Below are positions 62,575-64,000 of a DNA stretch of 64,000 bases, piece by piece; positions within the stretch are counted from its first letter, which is position 1, and each line of letters opens with the position of its first letter. The notes below the pieces were generated by a model. The model was given only the letters and a program-made list of their open reading frames with translations. It did not search any database and had not been told where the DNA came from. The stretch comes from Campylobacter lari subsp. concheus (lineage in GTDB: Bacteria > Campylobacterota > Campylobacteria > Campylobacterales > Campylobacteraceae), in the NCBI RefSeq assembly GCF_008245025.1, contig NZ_CP043426.1, forward strand, positions 620,001-684,000, in the 5' to 3' direction. The translations under genes and the position numbers were made by a program.

Positions 62575-63981
62575 ATGAATAAAATTTTATTACTAGCTGA
62601 TGGGAATTTTGCTAAAGATTTTTTAAGAAAAATTCATAGCAATAAAACTTTTAAAGAATCTTTGAGTGTTGTTTATTATAATGATGAAAGTGTGGATTTA
62701 GATTTAAAAAATGAGCAAATATCTTTTTATAAATTTGATCCTACAAGTTTGGTTAAACTAGAAAATTTATTAAAGGAAGAATTCCATCAAGCTATCATCT
62801 ATATGCAAGAGGAAGCAGATATGTTAGCTTGCTATAAAAATTTAAGAAAATTACACCCAAGATTAAACATAGTTATTATGGATTTGTGGAATAGTCAAAT
62901 TGATGATAATTTTTGCGAAGTGATTAATGTTTATGATACTTTAAGCACGAGATTAACAGGTTGTTTAGATAACATGCCTTCTATGGCACAATTTATAGGG
63001 CTTGGACAAGGTGAGGTAATGGAGGTAAAAATTCCTGCAGGATCAAGCTTTGCTTATAGACATATAAGCTCTATTAGTCAAAAACGTTTTAAAATTGTAA
63101 TGGTTTATAGAAATAATGAATTTATCCTAGCAAGACCTGGGCTTATTTTAATGCCAAATGATAGTATTTTAATCGTAGGTGATCCTAAAGTTTTACAAAG
63201 TGTTTTTACTAATGTTAAAACAAGTTTAGGACGCTTTCCATCGCCTTTTGGGGATAATATACTTTGTATTATAGATATGAAAAAAATGAGTGAGTTTGCT
63301 ATAGAAAAGCTTATTTTTGCAAGTTTACTTTTACATGTAAGGATTAATAGTAAAAAGCTTTATTTTAAAGTGATTAATCCTACTTTAACTCCTATGTATT
63401 ATAAACTTAAAGCCTTGCATAAAAATAGCACCGAAGTGATATTTGACTATGAAAGTACAAATGTAAAAAATATTAAGTCTTTTGTGGAAAATACTAGCAT
63501 AGGTTTGCTAGTAGTGGAAGATTATCTTTTTGAAAAAGAAAAAAGCTTTCTTTTTACTTTAAAAATTCCTGTGTTAAAAGCAGGCAAAGGGGATTTTGCT
63601 GACTTAAAATCATCGGTGGTTTTAAGCTCAAACTTTGAAGATGTGGAAGGTATTGCTTCTATTATGCTTGATTTAAATAAGCAAATCCAACTAGGACTTG
63701 CTTTATATTATTACGATTTAAAACTAAATAAAGCTGAAATTTTTGAATACCATCAATATTTTGAAAGCCTTTCAAAACTCCATGATGAAAAATTATTTTT
63801 AATAGAAGAAAAAGAACATAACCCTATCAATAAATTTTCTTATAAACAAAATGTATTGCATTTTGTACCATTTAATGAAAAAATTTTAGGAAGTAATTTC
63901 AATAAAATTTTAAAAACAGATTTAAATACGATATATTATAAGATGAGTAAAAATTATCAATTATTTATACCATCGCTGTGA
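62575..63981 (+). CDS. TrkA-C domain protein (COG3400-like)
   Basis: 468-residue soluble protein. A Rossmann-like N-terminal region (MNKILLLADGNFAKDFL) is followed by an RCK/TrkA-C domain at about 140-210 (VMEVKIPAGSSFAYRHISSI ... NDSILIVGDPKVLQ), then about 250 residues with no recognised domain. No transmembrane segments. Epsilonproteobacterial relatives are called COG3400 proteins; a role in potassium or other ion-transport control is inferred only from the TrkA-C domain. Confidence 0.7.
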   Translation: MNKILLLADGNFAKDFLRKIHSNKTFKESLSVVYYNDESVDLDLKNEQISFYKFDPTSLVKLENLLKEEFHQAIIYMQEEADMLACYKNLRKLHPRLNIVIMDLWNSQIDDNFCEVINVYDTLSTRLTGCLDNMPSMAQFIGLGQGEVMEVKIPAGSSFAYRHISSISQKRFKIVMVYRNNEFILARPGLILMPNDSILIVGDPKVLQSVFTNVKTSLGRFPSPFGDNILCIIDMKKMSEFAIEKLIFASLLLHVRINSKKLYFKVINPTLTPMYYKLKALHKNSTEVIFDYESTNVKNIKSFVENTSIGLLVVEDYLFEKEKSFLFTLKIPVLKAGKGDFADLKSSVVLSSNFEDVEGIASIMLDLNKQIQLGLALYYYDLKLNKAEIFEYHQYFESLSKLHDEKLFLIEEKEHNPINKFSYKQNVLHFVPFNEKILGSNFNKILKTDLNTIYYKMSKNYQLFIPSL

Positions 63982-63988
63982 GAAAACA

Positions 63989-64000
63989 ATGCAAGTTAAG
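63989..64000 (+). CDS. Possible start of the next gene, cut by the window end
   Basis: An ATG at 63989, eight bases after the previous stop, opens MQVK and runs off the edge. It is consistent with a tightly packed operon, but four codons cannot identify it. Confidence 0.3.

Overview
The window is a stretch of AT-rich chromosome from a Campylobacter, most likely a member of the C. lari group. The evidence is the gene content and the short, tightly packed, overlapping genes. Epsilonproteobacterial markers include HobA beside HolB, a CheB without a receiver domain, the CbrR response regulator, a futalosine-pathway MqnC, CjaA/CjaB and DHPS with a long N-terminal extension. Many genes fall in blocks that, from memory of locus numbers, match separate blocks of C. 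jejuni NCTC 11168: Cj0687-0689, Cj0773-0776, Cj0638-0652, Cj0577-0590, Cj0930-0923, Cj0461-0469 and Cj0982-0981. I saw no tRNA, rRNA, CRISPR array, insertion sequence or integrase.

Layout. Positions 1-4.5 kb hold the end of murF, flgH, and the acetate pair pta-ackA. A leftward block (4.5-14.8 kb) encodes the methionine-type ABC transporter metN-metI-metQ with a glycosyltransferase-like gene inserted between metI and metQ, then valS, an OmpA-like protein, ppa, adk and aspS. A rightward run (14.9-25.6 kb) carries nadK, recN, cbrR, a TatD hydrolase, mltD, rlpA, kdsC, lptC, lptA, engB, an MreD-like membrane protein and mrdA: envelope and LPS maintenance. Leftward queA-tatC-tatB follow. An accessory arsP-arsR pair (27.8-29.2 kb) sits beside hemW. 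A long rightward operon (30.3-38.5 kb) carries rppH, lysC, hobA, holB, folP, ligA, tlyA, ribF and cmoA.

The most distinctive region is 38.5-46.4 kb, between cmoA and ychF. It holds three same-strand genes: a secreted, asparagine-rich repeat protein without a visible translocator barrel, whose N-terminus is controlled by a run of nine G; a TpsA exoprotein with a haemagglutination-type TPS domain, seven GLUG-like repeats, a helical stalk and a C-terminal cysteine pair; and a TpsB/FhaC-type transporter whose last 54 codons are in another frame. Palindromes mark its upstream region, the tpsA-tpsB gap and its end. This looks like a phase-variable surface-protein locus. As read, its first gene is ON and its transporter lacks its C-terminus.

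After it come leftward ychF, pepA, a DedA protein, apt, a coiled-coil membrane protein and rpiB, then rightward cheB-cheR, and a convergent MFS exporter. The last block (53.6-64 kb) has mqnC, a catalytically dead M16 protein, recG, a Crp/Fnr regulator (probably NssR, with no globin gene between it and recG), and an amino-acid ABC transporter joined directly to cjaA and cjaB, then a TrkA-C-type protein. The linkage of CjaA to an ABC permease/ATPase set suggests these are its partners.
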